Shown in pieces: positions 38,963-47,423 of a DNA stretch of 64,000 bases. The DNA is from JAFAGX01 sp035624215 (lineage in GTDB: Bacteria; Acidobacteriota; Terriglobia; Terriglobales; Acidobacteriaceae), in NCBI GenBank assembly GCA_035624215.1, contig DASPRY010000080.1:22724-86723 (forward strand), read 5' to 3'. The notes beneath the pieces are model-generated. The model saw nothing but the letters and a program-made list of their open reading frames with translations. It made no database searches and was not told where the DNA came from. A program made the translations under genes and the position numbers. The stretch's first letter is position 1, and each line of letters begins with the position of its first letter.

Positions 38963-39877
38963 TTGGCTAACATCACCATGAAGGAGTTGCTCGAAGCGGG
39001 CGTCCACTTTGGGCACCAGACCAAGCGCTGGAATCCCAAGATGAAGGAATACAACTTTGGCGAGCGCAACGGAATTTACATCATCGACCTGCAGAAGACG
39101 CTGAAGATGTTCAAGGAAGCGTCGAAGTTCGTACAGGACCTGGCTAGCGAAGGAAAGATCATTCTCTTTGTCGGCACCAAACGCCAGGCGCAGGACGCAA
39201 TTGCCGAGGAAGCTACGCGTGCCGGTTGTTTCTACGTGAACCAGCGCTGGCTGGGTGGCCTACTCACCAATTGGGTGACTGTTCAGAAGTCGGTGAAGCG
39301 GCTGAAAGAGCTCGACGAGATGGCTACGGATGGCCGTTACGAGTTGCTGCCCAAGAAGGAAGTGATCAAGCTGGAGCGTGAGCGCAAACATCTTCAAGCG
39401 AACCTGGCGGGCATTAAGAACATGACGCGGTTGCCGGACGCCATTTTTGTGATTGATTCAAATAAAGAGCAGATCGCCGTTCGTGAGGCGCGCAAGCTGG
39501 GTATTCCGGTTGTGGCCGTGGTGGATACAAACTGCGATCCCAGCGAAGTGGATTACGTGATCCCCGGGAACGATGACGCGCTGCGAGCGATTCGTTTATT
39601 TGCCACCAAGATTGCCGATTCAGTCGCTGAGGGTGTACAGCTAATGAGTGATAAGCAGGTCGCGGATCTGGCTGCCGCTGCAGGCGCCGCACAGCAGGCC
39701 GAAGTGGCCGCAACCGAAACGCCGGCGCAAAGCCCTGCCGATCTTACCGCTGCAGAAGACAGCGGGACTGAAGACATCAGTATGGAAGAAGTGCTGGGCA
39801 GGAGTACGCGCAAGCAGCCTGTTGGGACGAAAGAGGCGAGCGCGGAAGCGGAAGAGATCGAGCATCAGCCTTACTGA
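38963..39877 (+). CDS. rpsB: 30S ribosomal protein S2
   Basis: Small-subunit ribosomal protein of 304 residues with an S2 core (KELLEAGVHFGHQTKRWNPKMK, IIDLQKTLKMFKEA, FVGTKRQAQDAI, RWLGGLLTNW, LPDAIFVIDSNKEQIAVREA, VPIVAVVDTN-like GIPVVAVVDTNCDP). The start is TTG 38963, preceded by GAGGAGG (38952-38958). The C-terminal tail from about residue 225 is a long acidic/Ala-rich extension, longer than in E. coli. Confidence 0.96.
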   Translation: MANITMKELLEAGVHFGHQTKRWNPKMKEYNFGERNGIYIIDLQKTLKMFKEASKFVQDLASEGKIILFVGTKRQAQDAIAEEATRAGCFYVNQRWLGGLLTNWVTVQKSVKRLKELDEMATDGRYELLPKKEVIKLERERKHLQANLAGIKNMTRLPDAIFVIDSNKEQIAVREARKLGIPVVAVVDTNCDPSEVDYVIPGNDDALRAIRLFATKIADSVAEGVQLMSDKQVADLAAAAGAAQQAEVAATETPAQSPADLTAAEDSGTEDISMEEVLGRSTRKQPVGTKEASAEAEEIEHQPY

Positions 39878-40017
39878 AGGCTTGTTGCAGCCGCAAGCGA
39901 ACGACGCAAGCAGAAACGACGAACGACCAAAATCGAACGACCAGCCTGTCAGGAATCTGGACCCGCGCGGGTCGTCCGCCGCGGGTCGAAGTTTGTTAGC
40001 GGCAGTTTTCGAGCTTC

Positions 40018-40087
40018 GTGTTTCCAGTTTCCAGTGACTGGAGACAGCATCAATATAAAAACTGGAAACCAGAAACTGGAAACTGTT
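40018..40087. repeat. Repeated ACTGGAAAC words between rpsB and tsf
   Basis: The arms GTTTCCAGTTTCCAGT (40020-40035) and ACTGGAAACC...ACTGGAAACTG (40061-40085) are imperfect inverted copies of the same word, which also occurs as a direct repeat within each arm. The block could fold into a hairpin just before tsf. It is the kind of degenerate intergenic repeat seen in several acidobacterial genomes. Confidence 0.6.
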
Positions 40088-40088
40088 T

Positions 40089-40742
40089 ATGAGCACATCC
40101 GCTGTTAATATTTCCGCCAATCAAGTAAAAGAGCTCCGGGAACGCACCGGCGCGCCAATGATGGACTGCAAGCAGGCTCTAACCGAATCCAAGGGCGACA
40201 TGGAACAGGCCATCGTGATCCTTCGCAAGCGCGGCGCGGCTGTGGCGCAAAAGAAGGCCACCCGGGTCACCAGCGAGGGCTCAGTGGCTAGCTATATCCA
40301 TGCTGGGGGCAAGATCGGCGTGCTGGTTGAGGTAAATTGCGAAAGCGATTTCGTAGCCCGCACTGACGATTTCAAAGAGTTGGTGCATGACATCGCCATG
40401 CACATCGCCGCGAGTGACCCCAAGTTCGTGCGCAAAGAAGATGTGACTCCTGAAGCCTACGAACGCGAGAAGGATATTTACCGCTCGCAGGCGGCGGCTA
40501 CCGGCAAACCCCCGCAAGTTGTTGACAAGATCGTCGAAGGCAAGATGGGGAAGTTTTATGAGGAGGTCTGCCTCTATGAGCAGCCTTTTATCAAGGACCA
40601 GACTGTCAACATTTCGCAACTGATCGCCACCAAGATTGGCAAGCTCGGCGAGAATATCTCAGTGCGCCGCTTTGCCCGCTTCAAAGTCGGCGATGCGGGC
40701 GAGACCGTTGCCATCAGCAGGCCGGAACAGAAGAGTGAGTAG
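40089..40742 (+). CDS. tsf: Elongation factor Ts
   Basis: Nucleotide exchange factor for EF-Tu. Conserved UBA-like start NQVKELRERTGAPMMDCKQALTE, then CESDFVARTDDFKELVHDIAMHIAAS and LYEQPFIKDQTVNISQLI. The 217 residues match the shorter form with one dimerisation segment, compared with about 283 in E. coli. It follows rpsB after about 210 bases that contain repeated words. Confidence 0.97.
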   Translation: MSTSAVNISANQVKELRERTGAPMMDCKQALTESKGDMEQAIVILRKRGAAVAQKKATRVTSEGSVASYIHAGGKIGVLVEVNCESDFVARTDDFKELVHDIAMHIAASDPKFVRKEDVTPEAYEREKDIYRSQAAATGKPPQVVDKIVEGKMGKFYEEVCLYEQPFIKDQTVNISQLIATKIGKLGENISVRRFARFKVGDAGETVAISRPEQKSE

Positions 40743-40787
40743 GCTCCAGGTTTCTGGTAGTGGAACGAAAATTGAAGTGCACAAGTT

Positions 40788-41504
40788 ATGACAACTCCTA
40801 TCTTCAAACGCGTCCTTCTGAAACTCTCGGGAGAGGCCCTGGCGGCAAACCAGAGCTTCGGAGTTGACACGGCCCGCATTCACGAAATCGCCGCCGAGCT
40901 GGCTGATGTCCATTCCTTGGGTGTGCAGATCGCCATCGTAGTTGGTGGCGGGAATTTCTTCCGCGGTGTCGCCGAGCAGGCCCGTGACATGGATCGAGTC
41001 TCTGCAGATCACATGGGAATGCTGGCCACGGTCATCAACGCTCTCGCGTTGCAGGATGCGTTGGAAAAGCAGGGGGTCTACACGCGCGTGCAATCGGCCA
41101 TTGAGATGAACCAGGTGGCGGAACCTTTTATTCGCCGGCGCGCAATCCGCCATCTTGAAAAAAATCGCGTGGTAATCTTTGCCGGGGGGACAGGAAATCC
41201 CTACTTCTCTACTGATACGGCGGCATCCCTGCGTGCCATGGAAATCAAGGCAGACGCCATTCTCAAGGCCACCAAGGTCGATGGCATCTACGATGCTGAT
41301 CCCATGTTGGTGAAAGACGCAAAGAAATTTGCCGAGATCACCTATCTCGATGTCCTGAAACTCGGCCTGAAGGTGATGGATTCCACCGCTATTTCACTCT
41401 GCAAAGACAACAACCTGCCAATCATCGTATTCAACCTCAATCGGCGCGGTAATATTCGCAAGGTTGTAACTGGCGAGAAGGTCGGATCGCTGGTCAGCGC
41501 TTAG
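40788..41504 (+). CDS. pyrH: Uridylate kinase
   Basis: Phosphorylates UMP to UDP for pyrimidine nucleotide synthesis. Residues: VLLKLSGEAL near the N-terminus, VVGGGNFFRGV, RVSADHMGMLATVINALALQDAL, FAGGTGNPYFSTDTAASLRA and KATKVDGIYDADP, all diagnostic of the hexameric bacterial kinase family. The 238 residues are the usual length. It is part of the rpsB-tsf-pyrH-frr group, whose order is conserved in many bacteria. Confidence 0.97.
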   Translation: MTTPIFKRVLLKLSGEALAANQSFGVDTARIHEIAAELADVHSLGVQIAIVVGGGNFFRGVAEQARDMDRVSADHMGMLATVINALALQDALEKQGVYTRVQSAIEMNQVAEPFIRRRAIRHLEKNRVVIFAGGTGNPYFSTDTAASLRAMEIKADAILKATKVDGIYDADPMLVKDAKKFAEITYLDVLKLGLKVMDSTAISLCKDNNLPIIVFNLNRRGNIRKVVTGEKVGSLVSA

Positions 41505-41610
41505 CAGCAAGTTAGAAGTCAGAAGGTAGAAGGCTCGTCACCTTCTGCATTTTGCCGGTGCTGCGGTTTATAATTTACGCTTTTCATCCTGTTCCTTGGA
41601 GCTCCTGTAT

Positions 41611-42201
41611 ATGGCCCAGGCAAGTATGGCCGCAATTCCCGGTCTGAAGGATACTTACACGCAACTCAGGATGCGCATGGAAAAAGCCGTAGAAGATTTT
41701 CGCAAGGCCATGGCAGCCACCCGTACCGGGCGCGCCAATGTGCACATGCTCGATGCCGTCAGCATCGATTATTACGGTTCTCAGATGCCGCTGAACCAGA
41801 TCGCGCAGGTGCACGCGCCAGAGGCGCAGCTGATTACCATTCAGCCCTTCGACCCTGCTTCTTTGGCAGCTATCGAGAAGGCAATCCGTACCGCCGATCT
41901 TGGTTTGAATCCGATGAACGACGGGAAGCTCATTCGTGTTCCGGTACCACCCCTTACCGAAGAGCGCCGCAAGGATATGGTCAAACATTTGCACCGGGTA
42001 CTGGAAGACCACCGCACGGCGGTCCGCAATATCCGTCGCGACGGGAACGACGCCATCAAGAAAGCGCTGAAGGACAAGAAGATCACCGAAGACGACGAGA
42101 AGCGTGCCACCAGCGAAATCCAAAAGCTCACCGACGATGAGATCAAGAAAATGGAAGATATGAGCAAGGCTAAAGAAAAAGAAGTCCTGGAAATCAAGTA
42201 G
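41611..42201 (+). CDS. frr: Ribosome recycling factor
   Basis: Splits post-termination ribosomes together with EF-G. I chose ATG 41611, preceded by TTGGAG (41597-41602). Signatures: MEKAVEDFRKAMAATRTGRANVHMLDAVSIDYYGSQMPLNQIAQV, PFDPASLAAIEKAIRTADLGLNP, GKLIRVPVPPLTEERRKDMVK and a C-terminal long-helix bundle. The 196 residues include a slightly longer N-terminus than the usual 185. A TATAAT box at 41569-41574, upstream, could give it a separate promoter. Confidence 0.97.
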   Translation: MAQASMAAIPGLKDTYTQLRMRMEKAVEDFRKAMAATRTGRANVHMLDAVSIDYYGSQMPLNQIAQVHAPEAQLITIQPFDPASLAAIEKAIRTADLGLNPMNDGKLIRVPVPPLTEERRKDMVKHLHRVLEDHRTAVRNIRRDGNDAIKKALKDKKITEDDEKRATSEIQKLTDDEIKKMEDMSKAKEKEVLEIK

Positions 42202-42436
42202 TCTTTAAGCCTCACCCCACGCCACGACCCTGTTACGATCGCGCAAGAACCGTCAGAGAACGACAGACGGTGTGCACTGGCGGTGCGCGAACGATTCGGC
42301 ACTGCAACTCATGAGTGAACGTGGAAGTGCCGATAAGAAGGCGTCGTCAGCAACTGGCATGGGCCCCTGATCACAAATCAGCGCCAGAGAGTCACTCGGT
42401 CGGGGATGAATCGCAGAATGGCCGCTCGGAAAGGCG

Positions 42437-42601
42437 CTATTGCGTAATCGAACTGGCAACGGAAGAGAAGACGTTGTTGGCGTTGCCGCCGATCAAACGG
42501 ATGGTGCCAACCACGATGACCAGAATAACGGCCAGCATCACCGCGTATTCAGCAACGTCCTGACCGTCGTCTTCCGACCAGAGACGATATAGATACGACA
42601 C
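42437..42601 (-). CDS. Flp/Fap-family type IVb pilin subunit
   Basis: Small pilin of the tight-adherence type, 54 residues. The start is GTG 42601: a GGGAGG site (42608-42613) lies six bases before it, whereas the upstream ATG reading has none. The sequence shows GQDVAEY, where the conserved Glu18-Tyr19 pair follows a prepilin-peptidase cut after Gly13, and a hydrophobic helix AVMLAVILVIVVGTIRLI followed by a small polar end. No tad/cpa secretion genes lie nearby. It sits beside a two-component system and in a region of short repeats. Assignment is firm; whether it is expressed is unknown. Confidence 0.85.
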   Translation of the reverse strand: MSYLYRLWSEDDGQDVAEYAVMLAVILVIVVGTIRLIGGNANNVFSSVASSITQ

Positions 42602-42900
42602 AGTTCGCCTCCCTGCAATTGAGATCACCAGCGCGGGCCGCTAGCAAAAACACAAATCACGCAGCCATGCGCACAAATGTGATCTGCTGGCCTCATGCTA
42701 GTTGGTGGGCGCAAAGCCAGCAATGGCTCATACAGGTAAGGTAATGGCACGAAAGTGCTAGAGAGACAGAGAGACAGAACGGACTGACAAGATAGCCATA
42801 CCAAACAATGTCCTCATCGAGAACACCAGGATTGGCAATTTCAGTGGAGACTTAGACAGTAGACAATAGACAGTAGACAGTAGACGGTAGGCTTTGCCCT
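42602..42900. other. Intergenic region between pilin and NarL regulator genes
   Basis: About 300 bases without a gene. It includes the pilin upstream region and a short tandem repeat at 42853-42887. I saw no clear promoter. Confidence 0.4.
42853..42887. repeat. Five tandem heptamers TAGACAG
   Basis: Five consecutive 7-base units (TAGACAG, TAGACAA, TAGACAG, TAGACAG, TAGACGG) run from 42853 to 42887, preceded by related AGAGAGACAGAGAGACAG words near 42765. It is a simple-sequence array at the 3' side of the regulator gene, with no spacers, so it is not a CRISPR. Confidence 0.75.
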
Positions 42901-43587
42901 TCAGGAGATTGGCTTTAACGGCAGCGCCTGATTAACAGCAAACAAAGCCAATTCCAAACGGGTAGAGACGCCGAGCTTGTCGAAGATATTGCTCAGGTGG
43001 TGCTTGACGGTATCCTCGCTGATCTTGAAATACTCCGCGATCTCCTTGTTGGAATAGCCTGCCACCACCGCAGAAACGATCTCCAACTCACGTGGTGTCA
43101 AGCCGAACTTCTTCTGCCTGGCTTCATCTCCCGACGACTGGATCAGGGTTCGCAAATACTGTACGAGATTGGAGACGCTTTCCCGACCTACCCAATATTC
43201 ACCGGACATAACGGTATGAATACTTTTCAACAGAAGCTGGGTGGCCGAATCTTTGAGGACCACGCCCCGGGCGCCAAGTTGCAGGGCTTCGACGATCTGA
43301 TTTTTCTCGGCTGCGGCGGTAAGTAGGATCACTCGCACGCTTAAACCCGTCCCTGAGCTCATTTCGCGGAGGGCTTCCAGTCCAGGGTGGCGGGGCATGG
43401 CAAGATCCAGCAGGAGGATGTCAGGTTTAAGCTGTCGAGCCAGCTTGACCGCCTCGGCGCCATCGCAAGCCTCACCTATGACTTTGAGATCGGGCTCGGT
43501 TTCCAGCAGCCGGCGCAACCCATCGCGAAAAATGGGATGGTCATCGGCAATCACGATGCGAATTGATTGCAACCTACGGTTGTCCAT
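42901..43587 (-). CDS. NarL/FixJ-family response regulator
   Basis: Response regulator of 228 residues paired with the kinase whose 3' end overlaps its start (43574-43587). Receiver domain about 9-125 with VIADDHPIFRDGL, phosphoacceptor Asp in DILLLDLAMPRHPGL and the Lys in VVLKDSATQ. DNA-binding helix-turn-helix about 155-220, with TPRELEIVSAVVAGYSNKEI and DTVKHHLSNIFDKLGV. The overlap means translational coupling with the kinase. Targets cannot be read from the sequence, but the pilin gene next door is a plausible candidate. Confidence 0.94.
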   Translation of the reverse strand: MDNRRLQSIRIVIADDHPIFRDGLRRLLETEPDLKVIGEACDGAEAVKLARQLKPDILLLDLAMPRHPGLEALREMSSGTGLSVRVILLTAAAEKNQIVEALQLGARGVVLKDSATQLLLKSIHTVMSGEYWVGRESVSNLVQYLRTLIQSSGDEARQKKFGLTPRELEIVSAVVAGYSNKEIAEYFKISEDTVKHHLSNIFDKLGVSTRLELALFAVNQALPLKPIS

Positions 43588-45406
43588 GCAGTACGGCCTT
43601 TTGTTGCGGGACCAGGATCTCCAGACGAGAACCGCGTCCCGGATGCGATTCTATCGTGAGTTCTCCTTCCAGCAAACGGACCCGCTCCTTGATGACCGCC
43701 GGGCCCTTTCCCAGGCTGTCAAGTTCGCGCTGGGAGAGCCTTCCCGAAAACGGAAAGCCGCGGCCATCATCTTCGATTTCCATTTTCCAGCTACCGTCGG
43801 TGACCCCTAGACGAACCAGAACCTGCCGCGCCTGGCTATGCTTGCGAACATTGACCAGTGCCTCCTGGATAATCCGCGCTACTTCCCGGCAAACCGGCTG
43901 TGGCATCTGGAGTTCTACCAAATCTGAGATGAAGTGGGCGCAAATACCGGTCTCTCGCTGGAAACGTTCAACAGTATCATGAATGACTCCAAGAAGCCGC
44001 TTTGCGTCCACGTCCAGAGTCTTCATTTGCTGCATGAGTTCTCTAAGTTTAAGAACCTCCTCACGCAGCAGGGCCTGAATACGCCCCAGTTCAGCCGGCA
44101 GGACATCAGGCCGCGTGACCGATTGACGCCGCAGGACATCCACCTGCATCTCAACTGCTATCAGAGATTGAACCGCACCATCATGCAATTCACGGGCAAA
44201 ACGAGCGCGCTCCACAGCTCCTGCTCTTAAACGTAAGCGGCGCAACAACAGCACGTTGTAAACGGCTGGCCCAACTTGTCGTACCCATTCCTGCAAAAAG
44301 TGCAGCTCTTCTTCGGTTTCTCCGGTGAGCATGGGATCAAGCAGAAATATTCGTCCCAGCCATTCTCGACCGAAGGCAAATGAAACCACCAGAGCGCTAT
44401 GAAATTGATGCACTTTCGCGAAAGCGTCCAAAAACTCAGTCGAGGGGTTCTGCAGACGGGTTCCCGATTCATCCAAGGCAAGAACCGAGAAGTGGCCGCT
44501 GCCATTTCGCTTGCTTCGCTCGATATAGCAGGCAAGCGCCTGGGACTTCTGCAGGTATGTGGCAGGATCTTTGGGCGACGATTCGAGCCATTGAAACGAC
44601 GCTCCCTGTTTGGGGTCGCTCAATTCGGCCACAAAAACCCGATGACTGTCGACCTCCTGGGAGGCAATCAGCAGGTGCTTGGCGCGATAGGTCGAAAGAA
44701 GTTCGCCGGCAATCTCCTGCAGGGTCCCGGAAACACCGGTCTCCACTCGAGCCTTGCCCAGGGTTCGGTTGATGAACACCTTTTCCGCGCGAAGCTGTTT
44801 TTGTTGCTCGGCCAGGTAACCCAGCAGCAGTCCTAACACCACCAGATACACCGAACGCATGAACAAAGCTTTGGGCTCGAAATAGGTAGCGTCGAACTGT
44901 ACCGGCGGCCAATGATGACGGAACAGAAACGCATACAACCAGGCAAGCAGCCTGGGCCAGTGCAGGTGAAAAAAGAATCCGTAAATCGCGGGAAAGAAGC
45001 CCCAACGTAAGGCAAAGCTTTCCGTCCATAGCAACCCGACCTCCGCCAGCGCTGTCCCCAACGTCTCCCATAGTCCCCAGCGGTAGGCTGCCGCAGCCAG
45101 AACAAACACGAAGAAGAGAAAAAACGTATTGCTTTCTCCAATGGCAAAAAGGGAAATCAGGGCCGGCCAGATTATGTCCGCACTGTGAACGAGTACACGA
45201 AACGACGGCGTCGACTGCTGCCGACGGCGCAGGAAAATGATGATGATCATTCCCTGAGCGATATAGAATGCCAACAATCCTAAGGCCCAGATGGAATAAT
45301 GGATGGTCCCAGGATCCATCCAGATCGCGACCAGTGCGGAGACCGCTAAGAAGACCCGGGCTGAGCCCAGCCATCGCTCAACGCGCCGTACCTCTCCCGG
45401 GCTCAT
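43574..45406 (-). CDS. Membrane histidine kinase, HisKA_3 type
   Basis: Histidine kinase of 610 residues if started at ATG 45406, which has GGAGA upstream (45416-45420); an extension to TTG 45481 is less likely. Six or so hydrophobic segments occupy the first 200 residues (ARVFLAVSALVAIWM, YSIWALGLLAFYIAQGMII, PALISLFAIGESNTFFLFFVFV, SVYLVVLGLLLGYLAEQ). A coiled linker and a GAF-like region (about 225-380) follow. The phospho-His lies in ARELHDGAVQSLIAVEMQV, and the ATPase domain has ALVNVRKHSQA, EIEDDGRGFPF and GPAVIKERVRLL. It overlaps the regulator gene and diverges from another histidine kinase gene at 45630. Confidence 0.92.
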   Translation of the reverse strand: MSPGEVRRVERWLGSARVFLAVSALVAIWMDPGTIHYSIWALGLLAFYIAQGMIIIIFLRRRQQSTPSFRVLVHSADIIWPALISLFAIGESNTFFLFFVFVLAAAAYRWGLWETLGTALAEVGLLWTESFALRWGFFPAIYGFFFHLHWPRLLAWLYAFLFRHHWPPVQFDATYFEPKALFMRSVYLVVLGLLLGYLAEQQKQLRAEKVFINRTLGKARVETGVSGTLQEIAGELLSTYRAKHLLIASQEVDSHRVFVAELSDPKQGASFQWLESSPKDPATYLQKSQALACYIERSKRNGSGHFSVLALDESGTRLQNPSTEFLDAFAKVHQFHSALVVSFAFGREWLGRIFLLDPMLTGETEEELHFLQEWVRQVGPAVYNVLLLRRLRLRAGAVERARFARELHDGAVQSLIAVEMQVDVLRRQSVTRPDVLPAELGRIQALLREEVLKLRELMQQMKTLDVDAKRLLGVIHDTVERFQRETGICAHFISDLVELQMPQPVCREVARIIQEALVNVRKHSQARQVLVRLGVTDGSWKMEIEDDGRGFPFSGRLSQRELDSLGKGPAVIKERVRLLEGELTIESHPGRGSRLEILVPQQKAVLHGQP

Positions 45407-45573
45407 CGGGGCCCGAAGTCTCCACAGGAAACGGTCTGTAACCGCTCGAAATCCCAAGTGACTACGTCCGTGATACCGCAACTGACTGTGACAACGGATG
45501 ATATTAAGTATTGGACCTCAAGAGCAAGTGAAACTTCTAGGGGTGTATGTAGCCGTAGTCGCTGCTTAGTTAC

Positions 45574-45587
45574 GTTACCGCGGTAAC
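45574..45587. promoter_or_regulatory. Perfect 14-base palindrome between divergent kinase genes
   Basis: GTTACCGCGGTAAC lies in the roughly 220 bases that separate two divergent sensor kinase genes. A TACAAT -10 candidate at 45609-45614 lies downstream for the plus-strand gene. The palindrome could be an operator for either unit, but no regulator of known site matches it. Confidence 0.5.
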
Positions 45588-45629
45588 TTTCGCTGATCCC
45601 ATTGACTCCTACAATGAAAGCCACCGGAT

Positions 45630-47390
45630 ATGACGAGAGGTTCCAAGCTCTGGGTTTCGGCCGCTATCGGGCTGGTTTGCGTGCAAATAGTGGCCTCGTT
45701 AAGCTTGCAAGGCTTCGCTCGGGTGGCCGTTAGCGATCTCGTTCAGTTGACTCTTCTAATTTCCGGCACGGTAGCACTTCTCCCCATCATGCGGAACAGT
45801 AGTCGCCGCGCCCGCATCTTCTGGGCGCTCATGGCCCTAGGAATGGCTTTCTGGGTCTTATACCAGGGCTTTTGGTGCTATTTCGAGGTTTTTCTGCGCC
45901 AGGATATGCCTAATCTGTTTGCCGGGGACGTCGTGTTGTTTGTCCATCTGGTACCCATGATCGCAGCATTAGCGATGCAACCTCATGTGCAGCAAGACCA
46001 ACGAAACACACGGCTCGGCTCGCTCGATTTCGCCATGCTGCTGATCTGGTGGCTCTATCTTTATGTAGTCACTATGGTTCCCTGGCAATATGTTTACCCC
46101 GAACCCAACGTTTACCAGCACAACCTTAATGTCATTTATTTGATCGAAAAGTTCGCCCTACTCGCGGGCCTTAGCGTGCTGTGGTTTCGCAGCTCTGGGT
46201 ATTGGCAACATGTGTATGGGAACTGGTTCGGGTGTACGCTGACTTACGGCTTAAGTTCTTATCTGGCGAATTGGGCAATTGAGAGGAAGGTTTACTTCAC
46301 GGGAAGCATCTATGATGTGCCGCTTGCCGCTTCGATGGCATGGGTCACCTGGATTGGCGTGAAGGCCCTGCAAGGGGCTCCCGAACAAACGCCGACGCAC
46401 AATGCCAAGGGCGACGGAGTCTGGGTGGCGAGATTGGGAATGGTGACGGTTTTGTCGCTTCCCTTGTTCGCGGCCTGGTCACAGTTCGATCCTTCGGTTC
46501 CGCAAAGCGTGCGCATGTTCCGCCTCAGCATGACGTTATGCACTATGCTCGCCCTGGGCGGCATGGTTTTTCTGAAGCAATACCTGCTGGATCTCGAATT
46601 GCTACGTTTACTAAGAAGTTCACAGGAATCGTTCGAGAACCTCAGACGTCTGCAGGCTCAACTCGTGCAATCGGAGAAACTGGCATCCTTGGGACAGCTC
46701 GTGGGAGGTGCGGCGCATGAATTGAACAATCCCCTCACCGCCATGCTTGGATATACCGAATTGGTGACCGCGACCCCGCTCGGCAACGAGCAACGCGTAC
46801 TTGTTCAGAAGATAGAACATCAGATTCGGCGCACCCGGACTTTGGTCTCGAGCTTGCTCAGTTTCGCCCAGCAGGTTCCAGCGGAAAAGACGCCTATAGA
46901 CATAAATGCCTTGGTGCAGACCGCAGTCAGACTCCGCCCCCCGCAAATGCGGGCGGCGTTTGTCCAGATTCAGACCGATTTGGCTGAGAACTTGCCGCGC
47001 GTCCTGGGCGACTCGAATCAATTGCTGCAGGTGTGTTTGCATGTTACCAACAACGCGCTGCACGCGATGTCCGAAAAGGGGGGTATTGTCAAAGTCACCA
47101 CCCGTCTTGAAAATGAACTGGTGGTAATGGAGTTTTCTGATGATGGCCCGGGCATACAGAGCCCGGAGCGAGTTTTCGACCCTTTCTACACGACTCGTCC
47201 AGTGGGCCAAGGCGCGGGACTGGGACTCAGTGTTTGCTATGGCATTATTCAAGAGCACAAAGGAAAAATCGCGTGCTACAACCGGCCGGAAGGTGGAGCG
47301 ACCTTCCGCATCGAACTGCCAGTGTTTTGCGATAGGGCTCAGACGGAAGTCGTTCTCCGCAACAGTCGCAGTCTGCAGCCGGTGCCGTAG
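45630..47390 (+). CDS. Membrane histidine kinase, HisKA type (PilS-like)
   Basis: Sensor histidine kinase of 586 residues. It has eight or so N-terminal hydrophobic segments (about 1-320; e.g. VAVSDLVQLTLLISGTVALLP and MLALGGMVFLKQYLL), then a coiled region (ENLRRLQAQLVQSEKLASLGQL), an H-box with phospho-His in GGAAHELNNPLTAMLGY, N-box NNALHAMSEKGG, G1 FSDDGPGI and G2 GQGAGLGLSVCYGIIQEHKG. No response regulator lies on the same strand, so its partner is unknown; the divergent NarL-type pair is nearby. The start ATG 45630 has a weak site. Membrane topology resembles MASE-type sensors. Confidence 0.9.
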   Translation: MTRGSKLWVSAAIGLVCVQIVASLSLQGFARVAVSDLVQLTLLISGTVALLPIMRNSSRRARIFWALMALGMAFWVLYQGFWCYFEVFLRQDMPNLFAGDVVLFVHLVPMIAALAMQPHVQQDQRNTRLGSLDFAMLLIWWLYLYVVTMVPWQYVYPEPNVYQHNLNVIYLIEKFALLAGLSVLWFRSSGYWQHVYGNWFGCTLTYGLSSYLANWAIERKVYFTGSIYDVPLAASMAWVTWIGVKALQGAPEQTPTHNAKGDGVWVARLGMVTVLSLPLFAAWSQFDPSVPQSVRMFRLSMTLCTMLALGGMVFLKQYLLDLELLRLLRSSQESFENLRRLQAQLVQSEKLASLGQLVGGAAHELNNPLTAMLGYTELVTATPLGNEQRVLVQKIEHQIRRTRTLVSSLLSFAQQVPAEKTPIDINALVQTAVRLRPPQMRAAFVQIQTDLAENLPRVLGDSNQLLQVCLHVTNNALHAMSEKGGIVKVTTRLENELVVMEFSDDGPGIQSPERVFDPFYTTRPVGQGAGLGLSVCYGIIQEHKGKIACYNRPEGGATFRIELPVFCDRAQTEVVLRNSRSLQPVP

Positions 47391-47423
47391 TAAGCTGTCA
47401 GGAACCAAGCAACCGCTCCCGTC

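Noticed and set aside
42841..42890. Possible CRISPR-like repeat
   Set aside because: Heptamers are contiguous, with no spacers; it is a simple tandem repeat.
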